Below are positions 34,360-43,462 of a DNA stretch of 64,000 nucleotides, piece after piece; within the stretch, counting starts at the first letter, position 1; the number at the start of each line of letters is the position of its first letter. The position numbers were made by a program, and so were the translations under genes. A model generated the notes under the pieces. The model was not told the origin of the DNA. It ran no database searches and saw nothing but the letters and a program-made list of their open reading frames with translations. Origin of the DNA: Bacillus sp. AFS029637 (GTDB taxonomy: Bacteria > Bacillota > Bacilli > Bacillales > Bacillaceae_G); contig NZ_NUPZ01000015.1 of NCBI RefSeq assembly GCF_002584985.1, positions 25,307 through 89,306 of the forward strand. The letters run 5' to 3'.

Positions 34360-35586
34360 ATGAAAAAAATTATGGGTATAGCAACAGCAGCGGTTTTTGG
34401 TCTTGGGATTTTCACAACATCTGCTAAAGCAGAAACAATCGTAACGACTGATGTACTAAATGTACGAGAAAACCCAACTACTGAATCAAAAGTTGTCGGA
34501 AAGTTATTAGATGGATATAAAGTAAATGTTTTACATACAGAAAATGGTTGGTCAAAAGTTAAATTAAACAATGGTAAAGAAGCTTTCATAAGCGCTGACT
34601 ACACAAAAGATACGTATTACGTAACAGCAAATGTATTAAACGTACGTGCTGGTGCAAATACAGACTCAGAAATTCTTGGTAAATTGAAAAAAGATGATGT
34701 AATTGAAACAACACACCAAGTTGAAAATGGTTGGATCCAATTTGAATATAACGGAAAAACAGCTTATGTTCATGTCCCTTACTTAACAGGTACAGCTCCA
34801 GTTAAAGTTCAACCAGTAGTTAAAGCTGAAAAAACAACTACAGTTCAAGATACAGCTAACGCTCGTGAAGCAGTTAAAGCAAAGGAAGTAGCTGAAACTC
34901 AAGCAAAAGCTCAAGCAGAAGAAGCAACTAAAGCTCGTGAAGCAGCTGAAGCCGAGGCAGCAGTTAAAGCTCAGGAAGCAGCTAAGGCCCAGGAAGCAGC
35001 TAAAGCTCAAGAAGCAGCTAAAGCTCAGGCTGAAGCTCAAGCTCAAGCAGAAGCTAAGGCTCAAGAAGCGGCTAAAGCCCGTGAAGCAGCTAAAGCTCAG
35101 GCTGAAGCTCAAGCTCAAGCAGAAGCTAAGGCTCAAGAAGCGGCTAAAGCTCGTGAAGCAGCTAAAGCTCAGGCTGAAGCTCAAGAGGCAGCTAAAGCTC
35201 GTGAAGCGGCTAAAGCTCAAAAACCAGCTACACAACAACCTGTTGCAAAAGAAACTGAAACAAGTGCACCATCATCTTCTCGTGAGTTACAAGTTGTAGC
35301 GACAGCTTACACAGCAGATCCACTTGAAAATGGTTATAAAGCAGGCGACCAAGTAAAATCAGCTATGGGTCATAACTTAACAGCTAATCCAAACATGAAA
35401 CTAATTGCAGTTGATCCAAGTGTCATTCCATTAGGTTCAAAAGTATGGGTTGAAGGTTACGGAGTAGCAATCGCTGGTGATACTGGTGGAGCTATTAAAG
35501 GTAATAAAATTGACGTTTTAATGCCTGATAAAGCTACATCAAGTAACTGGGGACGTCAAACAGTTACAGTGAAAATTTTAAACTAA
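34360..35586 (+). CDS. entC: SH3b/3D-domain cell-wall protein (EntC-like enterotoxin/cell wall binding protein)
   Basis: This 408-residue protein has a signal peptide (cleavage after TSAKA, about residue 24). Two bacterial SH3 domains follow (residues about 27-85 and 86-145), then an Ala/Lys/Gln/Glu-rich helical repeat region (about 165-290). The C terminus is a 3D domain (about 305-408) with YTADPLENG and the Asp-rich GDTGGAIKGNKIDVLM motif. The ATG at 34360 follows GGAGG. Such proteins are peptidoglycan-binding putative hydrolases, annotated as EntA/B/C/FM in B. cereus. The EntC name rests on domain layout and neighbourhood memory. Confidence 0.8.
   Translation: MKKIMGIATAAVFGLGIFTTSAKAETIVTTDVLNVRENPTTESKVVGKLLDGYKVNVLHTENGWSKVKLNNGKEAFISADYTKDTYYVTANVLNVRAGANTDSEILGKLKKDDVIETTHQVENGWIQFEYNGKTAYVHVPYLTGTAPVKVQPVVKAEKTTTVQDTANAREAVKAKEVAETQAKAQAEEATKAREAAEAEAAVKAQEAAKAQEAAKAQEAAKAQAEAQAQAEAKAQEAAKAREAAKAQAEAQAQAEAKAQEAAKAREAAKAQAEAQEAAKAREAAKAQKPATQQPVAKETETSAPSSSRELQVVATAYTADPLENGYKAGDQVKSAMGHNLTANPNMKLIAVDPSVIPLGSKVWVEGYGVAIAGDTGGAIKGNKIDVLMPDKATSSNWGRQTVTVKILN
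34860..35230 (+). repeat. In-frame tandem repeat encoding an Ala/Lys-rich helix
   Basis: A 72-bp unit recurs almost exactly from 35041 and 35113, flanked by shorter degenerate GCTAAAGCTCAG-type units. It encodes a 24-residue helical repeat and could vary in copy number between strains. Confidence 0.8.
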
Positions 35587-35595
35587 TTACTATGT

Positions 35596-35633
35596 AAAAG
35601 AGTCAGTCTCCATGTTGAGACTGACTCTTTTTT
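35596..35633 (+). terminator. Terminator of the entC-like gene
   Basis: AAAAGAGTCAGTCTC pairs with GAGACTGACTCTTTT. Confidence 0.9.
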
Positions 35634-35680
35634 ATCATTCTTACATTCTTTCTCTCCCGTCCAAATTAAATCTATCCTCT

Positions 35681-36769
35681 CTATTTCTTTAATGTAAATC
35701 CAAATTTATCCCATGCTTGTAAATAGTCTAATAAGAAAATCTCTTCCTCTACAATTCGACCAACTACATTTGTTTTTCCTGTATTCACCATATCTTTTAG
35801 CGCGATTTGTAATTCACCTTTATACTGACCATATTGTTCATTATCAATTAAAAGATCACCACGCTTAATTTCACGCGTATTATGAGGTTTAAACTCTTCT
35901 TTTTTATATTTCACACGGCTTTGTGTAGAACGAATCATATATTCCGATACATCCCCTCGATAAAAATGAGGTTCGTCTAACACAATAATTCTTTCTAATT
36001 CTGTCGTTGTATCATATAGTCCTATATCAAATGTTTGTTTCTCTTTATTTAATGCACCTAGCGCTTGTAACTCTTCTTCTGATGCATATGCATTCGCAAT
36101 AATAACATCATCAATTAATTCTGTCGCAAATAGGTGCTTTGCCTGTGTTGTCATCGGTAATTCACGATGCTGCTCTAACGTACATAATCCTTCTGTTACT
36201 GGCCAAGGCCCATATGTTGCATCAAATGATGAAATAAATGCAGCTGTTCTCATGCCGTAATCTTTAAATTGTTTCGAGCATGTAATGAAATGATCGTATG
36301 ATAATCCTGAATAACGGTGTGGATAAAAGTTATGACAACCAATTAAATTTTCACGATTTGGTCTATGACTCATAATGTTATCTACATATTTCGTACCGTT
36401 ACTCATATTAATCTCGATTTTTAATCCATATGGGTTGTACGTCATAATTGATTCTTCTAATCCTGAAAAACCAACATCTAAACGAATACCATACGCACCT
36501 AGTTCATGGAAGAACGATAAATCGTTATATGAAATACCAAGTTGTTCAAAAACAGATGGACTAATATCAACTAACACTTGGAATCCTAATGCATTCGCAT
36601 GCGAAATCGTTTCCTTAAACTCCTCTATAATTTTCTCTTTCTCTCCATCCACAGATAGTAAACATGTGAACACACGTGTAAATCCGTATTTACTTGCTAA
36701 TGTTAAATACTCTTTATCTTTCTCCACTGTTGAATGTTCTGGATAAATAGAAATACCTAATCGTCTCAT
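35681..36769 (-). CDS. DUF871 family protein, MupG paralogue
   Basis: This 362-residue protein has the same two-domain layout as the MupG at 11514-12575. Shared landmarks are CHNFYPHRYSGL, GPWPVTEGLCTLEQHRELP and the C-terminal DNEQYGQYKGELQIALKD. It is a lone gene with no PTS, etherase or regulator beside it. It may cleave the same 6-phospho-muropeptide disaccharide or a related phosphorylated disaccharide. Residues differ clearly from the operon copy throughout the barrel, so functional divergence is possible. Confidence 0.82.
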   Translation of the reverse strand: MRRLGISIYPEHSTVEKDKEYLTLASKYGFTRVFTCLLSVDGEKEKIIEEFKETISHANALGFQVLVDISPSVFEQLGISYNDLSFFHELGAYGIRLDVGFSGLEESIMTYNPYGLKIEINMSNGTKYVDNIMSHRPNRENLIGCHNFYPHRYSGLSYDHFITCSKQFKDYGMRTAAFISSFDATYGPWPVTEGLCTLEQHRELPMTTQAKHLFATELIDDVIIANAYASEEELQALGALNKEKQTFDIGLYDTTTELERIIVLDEPHFYRGDVSEYMIRSTQSRVKYKKEEFKPHNTREIKRGDLLIDNEQYGQYKGELQIALKDMVNTGKTNVVGRIVEEEIFLLDYLQAWDKFGFTLKK

Positions 36770-37090
36770 ATGTACACGCCTCTTTCTTCATCGTTTTGTA
36801 AACCTTTTCAAATATATGTAGTGAAAAAATATATATCCCCTTCTCATTCACCACTTTTTTGAATCCGCTTTCTTTAAAGAAAAAACAATTTCTATCATTC
36901 ATAACAACTGCAAGTCTATACATCTATACTTTACATCTTTTTTTCATAGTTGTGTAGCTTTTACACAAATTTGTCAGTTTTTTCGTTTTAAAAATTGTTA
37001 TCCGTTTTCAAGACATCTTCCTTGACTGTTACGTTGACCACTACATATACTCGAAAGAAAAGAGAAGACTTTTATATAGGGGATGAATAT

Positions 37091-38293
37091 ATGGGAGAAG
37101 CAATACTCGTAAAACGAGAACCGTTATGGACAAAAGAGTTTGTCGCTTTAATTTTTGCAAACTTATGTATGTTTTTAGGGTTTCAGATGTTAATTCCGAC
37201 TTTACCTGTTTATGTGAAAGAAATTGGTGGCACAAGTTCCAATATCGGATTTGTTGTCGGGATGTTTACCGTGGCGGCACTTTTTGTTAGACCGCTAACT
37301 GGAAACGCCTTGCAGAAATTCAATAAAAAAATCATTTTAATGATCGGTACTGCTATTTGTTTACTTGCTATGGGCAGTTACCTTTTCGCCTCAACTGTTT
37401 TTCTCTTGCTAGCCGTTCGTATTTTACATGGCGCTGGTTTTGGTATTACAACGACTACATATGGAACTGTCGTTTCTGATTTAATTCCAGCAGCACGCCG
37501 TGGAGAAGGAATGGGATATTTCGGCCTTTCTGGAACAATCGCAATGGCGCTCGGTCCACTAATCGGACTATGGCTTATGCAAACATATAACTTTACTATT
37601 CTTTTTTTATGTGCGCTCTCTTGCACAATAGCTTCATTAATATTAACGAAATTACTTCAAATCAAAAAAACGAAACAACCACCACAGCAATCATCTGGTA
37701 CTTTTCTCGATGGATTTATTGAGCGTAAAGCTTTACTTCCTTCATTATTAATATTATGTATTACATTAATGTACGGCGGGATCGGAAGTTTTATCACGCT
37801 ATTCGCTACCGAAGTCGGCATTGCTGATATAAGCCTCTTCTTCTTATTTAATGCACTGGCAATCGCTGTTACTCGTCCGTTTTCTGGAAAATTATATGAT
37901 GCGAAAGGTCATGCATTCGTTATTATTCCAGGAGTTATTATTACGTTTACAGGTATTATTCTACTGTCGTATACAACTACAATTCCGAGTTTAATTCTTG
38001 CAGCAGCATGTTACGGAAGTGGCTTCGGAGCAATTCAACCTGCACTACAAGCATGGATGATTGACCGCGTAGCACCACACCGACGAGGAGTCGCAACAGC
38101 TACATTCTTCTCTGCATTTGACCTTGGAATTGGCGCTGGAGCCATTATTTTTGGGTTCATTGCACATTTTACAAACTATGCAACTGTATATCGTTATTCC
38201 TCTCTTTTACTTATTGCTTTCCTGTTCATTTACATCACAAGCTTACGGAAACAAAAACAGAAAGGTAAAATAAACGAAAAAGCCGTTGGATAA
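37091..38293 (+). CDS. MFS transporter
   Basis: This 400-residue protein has about 12 membrane helices. The YfcJ/YwoG-like first loop (ALQKFNKKIILMIG near 78) and motif C (GPLIGLWL) mark it as an MFS exporter. The ATG at 37091 follows AGGGGATG; the longer frame from 36995 begins in leader sequence. Substrate unknown. It is a single gene with its own terminator. Confidence 0.85.
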   Translation: MGEAILVKREPLWTKEFVALIFANLCMFLGFQMLIPTLPVYVKEIGGTSSNIGFVVGMFTVAALFVRPLTGNALQKFNKKIILMIGTAICLLAMGSYLFASTVFLLLAVRILHGAGFGITTTTYGTVVSDLIPAARRGEGMGYFGLSGTIAMALGPLIGLWLMQTYNFTILFLCALSCTIASLILTKLLQIKKTKQPPQQSSGTFLDGFIERKALLPSLLILCITLMYGGIGSFITLFATEVGIADISLFFLFNALAIAVTRPFSGKLYDAKGHAFVIIPGVIITFTGIILLSYTTTIPSLILAAACYGSGFGAIQPALQAWMIDRVAPHRRGVATATFFSAFDLGIGAGAIIFGFIAHFTNYATVYRYSSLLLIAFLFIYITSLRKQKQKGKINEKAVG

Positions 38294-38346
38294 TGTTAAC
38301 TCGCTCTATTTCAAAGTACTTAAACAAAAAAATCATATATACACAA

Positions 38347-38393
38347 ATGCAAAAAGCAGTGGATTCCTCCAAAAATCACACTGCTTTTTGCAT
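38347..38393 (+). terminator. Terminator of the MFS gene
   Basis: ATGCAAAAAGCAGTG pairs with CACTGCTTTTTGCAT across an AT-rich loop. Confidence 0.75.
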
Positions 38394-38476
38394 TGTATTG
38401 AAAGATGAACCATTGTTCTATTTATTCCTGTTGTTCGTATGATATTAATATATAGAACGAATTGGAGGAAATGTTG

Positions 38477-38530
38477 ATGAAGGCAATAGTGTACACAAAA
38501 TACGGTCCCCCCGATGTTCTTCAAATGTAA
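38477..38530 (+). pseudogene. N-terminal remnant of a medium-chain dehydrogenase/quinone reductase
   Basis: ATTGGAGGAA precedes an ATG encoding MKAIVYTKYGPPDVLQM and then TAA. This is the typical start of a zinc-type alcohol dehydrogenase or NADPH:quinone reductase (about 320 residues). The body is missing: within 30 bp a bcr-like fragment begins. It appears to be a decayed gene whose translation signals remain. No downstream pieces were recognised. Confidence 0.65.
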
Positions 38531-38550
38531 AGCATAATAATGACTCCTAC

Positions 38551-38590
38551 TAAAGTGAAACTCTCTTGTTAGCAACCCCATCAGGATTGT
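38551..38590 (+). repeat. bcr-like repeat fragment next to the dehydrogenase remnant
   Basis: ACTAAAGTGAAACTCTC resembles the head of the repeat at 8301-8410; CCCCAT follows. It is the weakest of the copies. The rest of 38591-39104 shows one weak hairpin at 38671-38703 and the Na/Pi promoter region. Confidence 0.35.
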
Positions 38591-38989
38591 ACGCAAATAA
38601 CCGGATTAAAGAAGTACACTGCGCACAATTTTTATTATACGAAGTACTCAAACTTTTTCAACATAAAAAACAGGGCAAATTCATATACGAATTGCTCTTT
38701 TTTATTGTTGTAAGCACTTCAAAAAAGACGGTTTAAAATCATTCAATCGTTTTTGCTTTCATTTCAAACCTCCCCATTTTCCCCTACATATTTTTCTAAT
38801 TTTAATCAAAAATATGCAAAGAATCATTATTATGAATACGGTGAAATTTTACTTAGCGCATCCAATTTGGATAGTTTACCTCTCCTATTTTTACTATCTG
38901 TAAATAGTTTGATAAATGTGACTTCTTTACAAAACGATTGGATATATTAGCCGAAAAACCAATTAAATACAGGTATTTCTTTAAAGATT

Positions 38990-39025
38990 TGTAAACTTTT
39001 CATCACTTTGTAAATTTAGTGTAAA
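38990..39025. promoter_or_regulatory. Possible PhoP box cluster upstream of the Na/Pi transporter
   Basis: TGTAAA occurs at 38990, 39009 and 39020 (TTTACA on the minus strand, two copies with 11-bp phasing). TTTACA-like repeats with 11-bp spacing are PhoP sites in Bacillus. The orientation is opposite to the gene, which lowers confidence. Confidence 0.35.
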
Positions 39026-39104
39026 TTTTACTAGCAAACCGTTTACAGTGCCTCAAGGTTTAGTTAATAATTACATCGTACATGAAATTTAAGGAGTGGA
39101 ATGC

Positions 39105-40760
39105 GTGGAATATAATGTTCAAGATATGATCTTCCAGTTCATTGGTGGATTAGGTATTTTCTTATTCGGGATTAAATACATGGGCGATGGACTGCAACAA
39201 GCAGCTGGAGATCGTCTTCGCGATATTCTAGATCGCTTTACAACAAACCCACTTATGGGTGTACTAGCAGGTATGTTAGTTACAGTCCTAATCCAATCAA
39301 GTTCAGGAACAACCGCTTTAACAGTCGGACTTGTAAGTGCCGGATTTATGACATTAAGACAAGCAATTGGTGTTATTATGGGTGCGAACATCGGAACGAC
39401 AGTTACTGCATTTATTATCGGAATTAAAATCGGAGAATACGCTCTCCCAATTATGGCAGTTGGAGCAATCTTACTATTCTTCTTTAAAAATAAAAAAGTA
39501 CATTCTGTAGGTCAAGTTATCTTTGGTTTTGGTATGTTATTCTTCGGTTTAGAACTAATGAGCACAGGTATGAAACCTCTTCGCTCTTTAGAGTCATTCC
39601 AAGAATTAATGGTTAGCATGAGTGATAATCCAATTTTAGGCATTATTGTCGGTACAGTCTTCACTTTAATTGTACAAAGCTCAAGTGCAACAATCGGTAT
39701 TTTACAAGAATTATTCGGTCAAGGTGCAATCGACTTACAAGCTGCTCTTCCTGTATTGTTCGGTGATAATATCGGTACAACAATTACAGCTGTATTAGCA
39801 GCAATCGGTACTTCAATTGCAGCAAGACGTGCGGCATTAGTTCACGTTATCTTTAACATCGTCGGTACAATTATTTTTACGATTTTATTAGTACCATTTA
39901 CAAATTTAATTCAATATTTCCAAACGTCATTAAATTTAAATCCAGAAATGACCATTGCATTTGCACACGGAACATTTAACGTAACGAATACAATTATTCA
40001 GTTCCCATTCATTGCAGCATTAGCATGGATTGTAACAAAAATTATTCGCGGGGAAGATGCATCTATTGATTTCAAACCGCAACATTTAAATCCAATCTTT
40101 ATTGAACAATCTCCAGCCATCGCTTTAACAGAAGCTCAAAAAGAAATTATTCGTATGGCTGAATTTTCATTACACGGATTAAAAGAAGCAAACCAATTTT
40201 TAAATACACAAGATAAAAAACACGCTGACATGGCTACTCAACTAGAAGGAGCTATTAACAATTTAGATAAAAAAATTACCGAGTATTTAGTTTTACTATC
40301 AGAAAAACCACTTTCACCTACAGACTCTGAGAAACATTCCGTTTTAGCAGGTGTTGTTGGAGATATTGAACGTGTCGGTGATCATGTAGAAAACCTTGTA
40401 GAACTTGTAGACTTCCAAATTTCAAACCGTGTTTCACTATCAGGTGAAGCATTAGCTGAACTAAATGAAATGCTTGCATTAACAATTTCAACATTACAAG
40501 ACGCAGTTGAAGCTTTAACAAACTTCGATACTGAACTAGCACAAACAGTTATTGCAAAAGAACGTAAAATCGACCAAATGGAACGTGTTCTTCGTAAACG
40601 TCACGTATTACGTCTAAACGAACGCAGCTGTTCAGGTGATGCAAGTATTATCTTCGTTGATATGGTAAGTAACTTAGAGCGTATCGGCGATCACGCTGTA
40701 AATATCGCTGATGGTGTTTTAGGAGAACAAGGAAAAATCAATTTAAAACAATCATTATAA
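39105..40760 (+). CDS. Na/Pi cotransporter family protein with PhoU domain
   Basis: This 551-residue protein has two Na/Pi cotransporter repeats (residues about 1-150 and 165-300) with the QSSSGTTALTVG and QSSSATIGILQELFG signatures. The C-terminal PhoU-like helical domain spans residues about 345-540 (GDIERVGDHVENLVEL and LERIGDHAVNIADG). The GTG at 39105 is preceded by AAGGAG; a GTG nine bases earlier overlaps that site. It imports or exports phosphate with sodium. TGTAAA repeats upstream hint at Pho control. Confidence 0.9.
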   Translation: MEYNVQDMIFQFIGGLGIFLFGIKYMGDGLQQAAGDRLRDILDRFTTNPLMGVLAGMLVTVLIQSSSGTTALTVGLVSAGFMTLRQAIGVIMGANIGTTVTAFIIGIKIGEYALPIMAVGAILLFFFKNKKVHSVGQVIFGFGMLFFGLELMSTGMKPLRSLESFQELMVSMSDNPILGIIVGTVFTLIVQSSSATIGILQELFGQGAIDLQAALPVLFGDNIGTTITAVLAAIGTSIAARRAALVHVIFNIVGTIIFTILLVPFTNLIQYFQTSLNLNPEMTIAFAHGTFNVTNTIIQFPFIAALAWIVTKIIRGEDASIDFKPQHLNPIFIEQSPAIALTEAQKEIIRMAEFSLHGLKEANQFLNTQDKKHADMATQLEGAINNLDKKITEYLVLLSEKPLSPTDSEKHSVLAGVVGDIERVGDHVENLVELVDFQISNRVSLSGEALAELNEMLALTISTLQDAVEALTNFDTELAQTVIAKERKIDQMERVLRKRHVLRLNERSCSGDASIIFVDMVSNLERIGDHAVNIADGVLGEQGKINLKQSL

Positions 40761-40765
40761 TGAAG

Positions 40766-40796
40766 AAAAGAGACGCTATATTACGCGTCTCTTTTT
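40766..40796. terminator. Bidirectional terminator
   Basis: AAAAGAGACGC pairs with GCGTCTCTTTT between the converging Na/Pi and oxidoreductase genes. Confidence 0.85.
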
Positions 40797-41795
40797 TCAT
40801 TTCATTTTTACAACTGTTCTTCCTTTTAACTTTCCTTGCAATATAAATGTAAACTTCTCATCTAATTCTTCTAATGTACATTCTTCTGTATAAGATAATA
40901 GCTCTGTATTTTTCCACTCATCAGCTAACAATGCCCACACTTCTCTTCTCATGTCTACCGAACATTGAACGGAATCTATTCCTAAAAGGCTAATCCCTCG
41001 TAATATGAATGGATATACCGTTGTATGTAACTCATGCCCCGCTACGTTACCACACGTCGTGACACAACCGTCATACCGCACCAATTTCAAAGCTGTTTCT
41101 AACATACTTCCGCCTACAGTATCGATAACTCCAGCATATATCCCTTTAAGCATCGGTCTTCCTGATTCATCACTCAATTCCGCGCGGTGAATCACCTTTT
41201 TTGCCCCTAGACGCAGTAGCATCTCTTCTTCTTCCATTTTTCCTGTTGCTCCTACTACGTTATATCCTAACTTACTTAAAATACTAACCGCTACACTACC
41301 TACGCCGCCTGTAGCACCTGTTACTAAAACATCTCCCATACTAGGCATTATGCCTGTTCCAATAAGCTTATATACCGATAAAGCAGCTGTAAAACCTGCT
41401 GTCCCGTACATCATACTTTCCTTTAATGACATTCCCTCTGGTAAAGGGATGATCCAAGATGCTGGCACGCGAATATATTCTCCGAAACCACCAGAAGTAT
41501 TCATACCTAAATCATATCCCGTTACAATAACTTGATCTCCTACCTTAATGGTTCCCTCTTCACTACTCACAACTTCTCCTGCGGCATCGATTCCTGGCGT
41601 ATGAGGATATGTTCTCGTAACACCTTTATTTCCAGTAGCTGAAAGGGCGTCTTTATAATTTAATGACGAATAATGAACCCGTATTAGCACATCTCCCTCA
41701 GGTAAACTACTTACTTCTCTCTCAACAACTTCTCTTTCAAACTGATGATTTTCCGTTTCGTTCACAACAATTGCTCGGAATGATGTATGATTCAT
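40797..41795 (-). CDS. YhdH/AcuI-family quinone or acryloyl-CoA oxidoreductase
   Basis: This 332-residue medium-chain dehydrogenase/reductase has the GroES-like N domain (LIRVHYSSLNYKDALSATG near 53) and the cofactor loop VTGATGGVGSVAVSIL near 160. NYKDAL followed by TYPHTPGIDAAGEV is typical of the YhdH/AcuI branch, which uses NADPH and has no zinc site. It is a single gene with GGAGAAAG before its ATG. The physiological substrate is unknown. Confidence 0.9.
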   Translation of the reverse strand: MNHTSFRAIVVNETENHQFEREVVEREVSSLPEGDVLIRVHYSSLNYKDALSATGNKGVTRTYPHTPGIDAAGEVVSSEEGTIKVGDQVIVTGYDLGMNTSGGFGEYIRVPASWIIPLPEGMSLKESMMYGTAGFTAALSVYKLIGTGIMPSMGDVLVTGATGGVGSVAVSILSKLGYNVVGATGKMEEEEMLLRLGAKKVIHRAELSDESGRPMLKGIYAGVIDTVGGSMLETALKLVRYDGCVTTCGNVAGHELHTTVYPFILRGISLLGIDSVQCSVDMRREVWALLADEWKNTELLSYTEECTLEELDEKFTFILQGKLKGRTVVKMK

Positions 41796-42111
41796 TATGC
41801 TCTTTCTCCTTTATCCGTAAAATTCTTCTTTATTATATAGAAAATATACGTACGGCTACTCGTTTCTTCTTGGCTATATTTCAACAAATCTTACTTCTCT
41901 CTCACTTTCTCACAATACATATTTTCATTTCTACTAAAACAACTTATACTTATTCTACATCTCAAAAACAAAATATAAAAAATCTGACTTTTTATAAATA
42001 TATTGAATTTTTACGAAATGTAAATGATTTGTAATGTTTTTTTTCGTCAAATTTCATTATAATAAGTGGATATGAGTGTCGTATTTCAATCCAAATGAAG
42101 GAGTACAAGAA

Positions 42112-43314
42112 ATGGAGCAAAACCCATCTTTGCAAGAAAATACACGCAATAAACCGAAAAAAAGTAAGAAAAAAACAAAAATTATTATAAGCGTTATTCT
42201 ATTCTTTTTACTAGTAGGTGGCGGTTATACTTGGTTTTTAGTAAATAAAGCATCTTCTGCTGTTCGAAATGCCGCACACGATTTAGCGCGCGGTGATAAA
42301 TCTGATTTACGTGACAAAGCTGTAAAACCTATTACGAACAATGTCTCTGTCTTAATAATGGGTGTTGATGAAAGCGATGTCCGAGGAAAAGATTATGGTG
42401 AAGCTATAAGAACGGATGCACTATTACTTGCAACGTTTAATAAAGATAGCAAAACTGTGAAGCTATTAAGTATTCCACGAGACACATATACTTATATTCC
42501 AGTTGAAAAGAAGAAAGATAAAATAACACACGCTCATGCATACGGTTCTGCTAAAAATGGCAAAAACGGTGGACCACAAGCAACCATTGATGCAGTTGAA
42601 AAATTAATGAATGTTCCTGTCGATTACTTTGTAAAATTCAACTTTAAATCATTTATAAAAATCGTCGATGACTTAGGCGGTATTGAAGTTGATGTACCAG
42701 TTGAATTTACTGAGCAAGATAGCAATGATAATGCCGAGGCAATTCATCTGCAAAAAGGTGTCCAAAAATTAAATGGCGAAGAGGCTCTTGCTCTTGCCAG
42801 AACACGACACATTGATAGTGATGCGATGCGTGGACAACGTCAACAACTCGTTATTGAAGCGATTTTAAAGAAAGTAACAGACGTTGGATCTGTAACAAAA
42901 GTTGGAAACATCATTGATGATATTAACGGACAATTCGTTACAAACTTAACATTCGATGATATGCTTTCATTCTATAAGTACGGATCGGATTCAGAAATTG
43001 AGAAATTACAAATTCAAGGTGAAGACTGTTACATGGAAAAAGGTGATGATACATGTAGCAAATCTGCTGGTGGTGGCCGAACATATTACTACAACCCAGA
43101 TAAAAAAGAATTAGCAAAAGTTACAAACGAACTTCGTGCTCACCTTGGACTACCTGCCTATACAAAAACTGACTCTGATTCGAAAAAAACAAATTCAGAG
43201 AAGACAAAAGAATCTAAGTCCGAAAATACGAGTGAACGCGAATCAAGTAACAATGACGTAGAAAATAATAATAGTAGTGAAGATACAGAAACATCGTCTA
43301 ATGACAATGAATAA
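42112..43314 (+). CDS. LCP-family (LytR-CpsA-Psr) cell wall polymer ligase
   Basis: This 400-residue type II membrane protein has a basic cytoplasmic tail, one membrane helix (residues about 26-46) and an LCP domain at about 85-260 (RTDALLLATF, IPRDTYTYIP, ALARTRHIDSDAMRGQRQQ). The conserved Arg and Asp residues that bind the polyprenyl pyrophosphate head are visible. The C-terminal 50 residues are Ser/Glu/Asn-rich and low complexity. The ATG at 42112 follows GAAGGAG; a GTG 36 bases earlier is less likely. It attaches wall teichoic acid or polysaccharide to peptidoglycan. Confidence 0.9.
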   Translation: MEQNPSLQENTRNKPKKSKKKTKIIISVILFFLLVGGGYTWFLVNKASSAVRNAAHDLARGDKSDLRDKAVKPITNNVSVLIMGVDESDVRGKDYGEAIRTDALLLATFNKDSKTVKLLSIPRDTYTYIPVEKKKDKITHAHAYGSAKNGKNGGPQATIDAVEKLMNVPVDYFVKFNFKSFIKIVDDLGGIEVDVPVEFTEQDSNDNAEAIHLQKGVQKLNGEEALALARTRHIDSDAMRGQRQQLVIEAILKKVTDVGSVTKVGNIIDDINGQFVTNLTFDDMLSFYKYGSDSEIEKLQIQGEDCYMEKGDDTCSKSAGGGRTYYYNPDKKELAKVTNELRAHLGLPAYTKTDSDSKKTNSEKTKESKSENTSERESSNNDVENNNSSEDTETSSNDNE

Positions 43315-43317
43315 TAT

Positions 43318-43349
43318 AGAAGCAGTGCTCTATGGAGGTAGAGCACTGC
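43318..43349 (+). terminator. Terminator of the LCP gene
   Basis: AGAAGCAGTGCTC pairs with GAGCACTGCTTCT, then a T-run. The 316-bp gap before the LCP gene (41796-42111) holds a TATAAT at 42058 and little else. Confidence 0.9.
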
Positions 43350-43462
43350 TTCTTTTTATTCCTTCAAAATTAAAAATCAGAACTTTCTAACTATCTTTTT
43401 TAATATTTTTAAATTATAATAAATGATAGTAATCTATTCCAATTACCAGGGGGCTCATACAT

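Noticed and set aside
34783-35238. Long open frame on the minus strand inside the EntC-like gene, and another in a different plus frame
   Set aside because: They arise from the biased codons of the Ala/Lys/Gln repeat and read as Ser/Phe/Leu- or Lys/Leu-rich nonsense with no ribosome binding site.
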